The notes below the pieces were generated by a model. That model was given only the letters and a program-made list of their open reading frames with translations, did no database searches and was not told the origin of the DNA. A program made the translations under genes and the position numbers. A stretch of DNA of 6,821 bases from an uncultured Flavobacteriales bacterium (GTDB taxonomy: Bacteria > Bacteroidota > Bacteroidia > Flavobacteriales_D > Sanyastnellaceae), in the NCBI GenBank assembly GCA_937974555.1, contig CALJKR010000029.1, forward strand, positions 1 through 6,821. Direction: 5' to 3'. Positions within the stretch are counted from its first letter, which is position 1; every line of letters begins with the position of its first letter. Shown one piece after another: positions 6,283 to 6,821 of the stretch.

Positions 6283-6821
6283 GTGAGAAAGATATTTTTT
6301 GCGGCCGTACTTATGAGCATTGCAACTTTCGCGATTGCTCAACCGACTTTCCCTGTAACAGAGCAAGCCAATGAAGTAAATCCTTTGGTTATAGTTCAAG
6401 ACAAAAGAACGCCCCAGAGTCCTCTGAGTAGTGCCAATACAATCGTTATTACCAAAGACGACATACAAAAAATGCCAGTGAGAAATGTCGCTGAAGTATT
6501 GATGAATGTCGCCGGTGTAGATGTCAGAAGCCGCAATCCATTTGCCCAAAACGACATCAGCTTGTTGGGTGCTTCTTTTGATCAAGTTTTGATTTTGATT
6601 GATGGTATCCCCATGCGTGACCCCCAAACAGGTCACCATCAAATGAACTTACCCGTGGATCTGTCACAAGTGGAACGCATCGAAGTATTTAAAGGTTCTG
6701 CTGCTCGTATTTATGGCGCAGGAGCACTCGCGGGCGCGATCAATATCGTCACCAAAGTACCCGATGGCAACACCATCCAAGTATTATCAACCTGGGGAAG
6801 CAATTTTGAAAAAGACAGCTT
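6283..6821 (+). CDS. TonB-dependent outer-membrane receptor, N-terminal part (cut by right edge)
   Basis: The frame is open from the GTG at 6283 to the window end, 179 codons. Residues 1-20 are a clear signal peptide: basic MRK, a hydrophobic core, and a probable cleavage after AIA at 19. The GTG start is preferred because the next start, ATG at 6313, would leave only ten residues and no basic n-region. Residues 33-42, NPLVIVQDKR, resemble a TonB box followed by the usual basic residue. Residues 44-158 form a plug domain with IVITKDDIQKMPVRNVAEVL (54-73), LILIDGIPMRDP (103-114), and VERIEVFKGSAARIYGAGA (130-148) leading into GAINIVTK. No N-terminal carboxypeptidase-regulatory-like domain is present, so it resembles BtuB or iron-type receptors rather than SusC. 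The beta-barrel lies beyond the window, so the ligand is unknown. The gap from the dehydrogenase is only 11 bases with no visible promoter or terminator, which suggests read-through from the sugar operon. Confidence 0.9.
   Translation, partial: MRKIFFAAVLMSIATFAIAQPTFPVTEQANEVNPLVIVQDKRTPQSPLSSANTIVITKDDIQKMPVRNVAEVLMNVAGVDVRSRNPFAQNDISLLGASFDQVLILIDGIPMRDPQTGHHQMNLPVDLSQVERIEVFKGSAARIYGAGALAGAINIVTKVPDGNTIQVLSTWGSNFEKDS

Noticed and set aside
6256..6642. Open frame of 128 codons on the minus strand at the receptor gene
   Set aside because: The plus strand encodes a signal peptide and plug domain across the same bases. The minus-strand product has no recognisable feature.

Overview
The window looks like chromosomal DNA from a member of the Bacteroidota. 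The evidence is moderate GC, start codons without clear Shine-Dalgarno sequences, A-rich leaders, two TAnnTTTG-type promoter boxes in the only real intergenic gap, and gene content typical of that phylum (a NatA/NatB-like ABC pair, nucleotide-sugar genes, a TonB-dependent receptor). Genus cannot be told from this sequence. Coding density is very high: the only gene-free stretch longer than about 12 bases is the 80 bp gap at 2016-2095.

Left part (1-2015, minus strand): a two-gene operon with an ABC transporter ATPase (1083-2015) followed, with an 8-base overlap, by its NatB-like membrane permease (from 1090, running off the left edge). Both are of the Na+/drug-export ABC-2 type.

Centre (2016-2095): a compact divergent promoter region. 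Each strand carries a Bacteroidota-type -7 box. The one for the ABC operon lies so close to the start codon that the mRNA may be leaderless.

Right part (2096-6271, plus strand): four tightly packed genes with junctions of +2, -1 and -4 bases, clearly one transcription unit for making acidic and pentose nucleotide sugars. They encode UDP-glucose 6-dehydrogenase (UDP-Glc to UDP-GlcA), UDP-glucuronate decarboxylase (UDP-GlcA to UDP-xylose), a WbpD/WlbB-like left-handed beta-helix N-acetyltransferase, and a TviB/WbpO-like UDP-N-acetylhexosamine 6-dehydrogenase. The first two form a complete route to UDP-xylose. The last two are pieces of a route to acetylated amino-uronic acids, such as 2,3-diacetamido uronic acids, but the C3 oxidase (WbpB/WlbA) and aminotransferase (WbpE/WlbC) normally found with WbpD are not in the window. 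These donors would feed capsule, exopolysaccharide, O-antigen or protein glycosylation. No glycosyltransferase, flippase or polymerase is seen here.

Right edge (6283-6821): only 11 bases after the dehydrogenase starts a TonB-dependent outer-membrane receptor with a GTG start and a good signal peptide. It is cut by the window end within or just after its plug domain. I see no RNA gene, CRISPR array, insertion sequence, origin or convincing terminator. Most of the window is ordinary sugar-nucleotide biosynthesis, and I find no clearly undescribed system.
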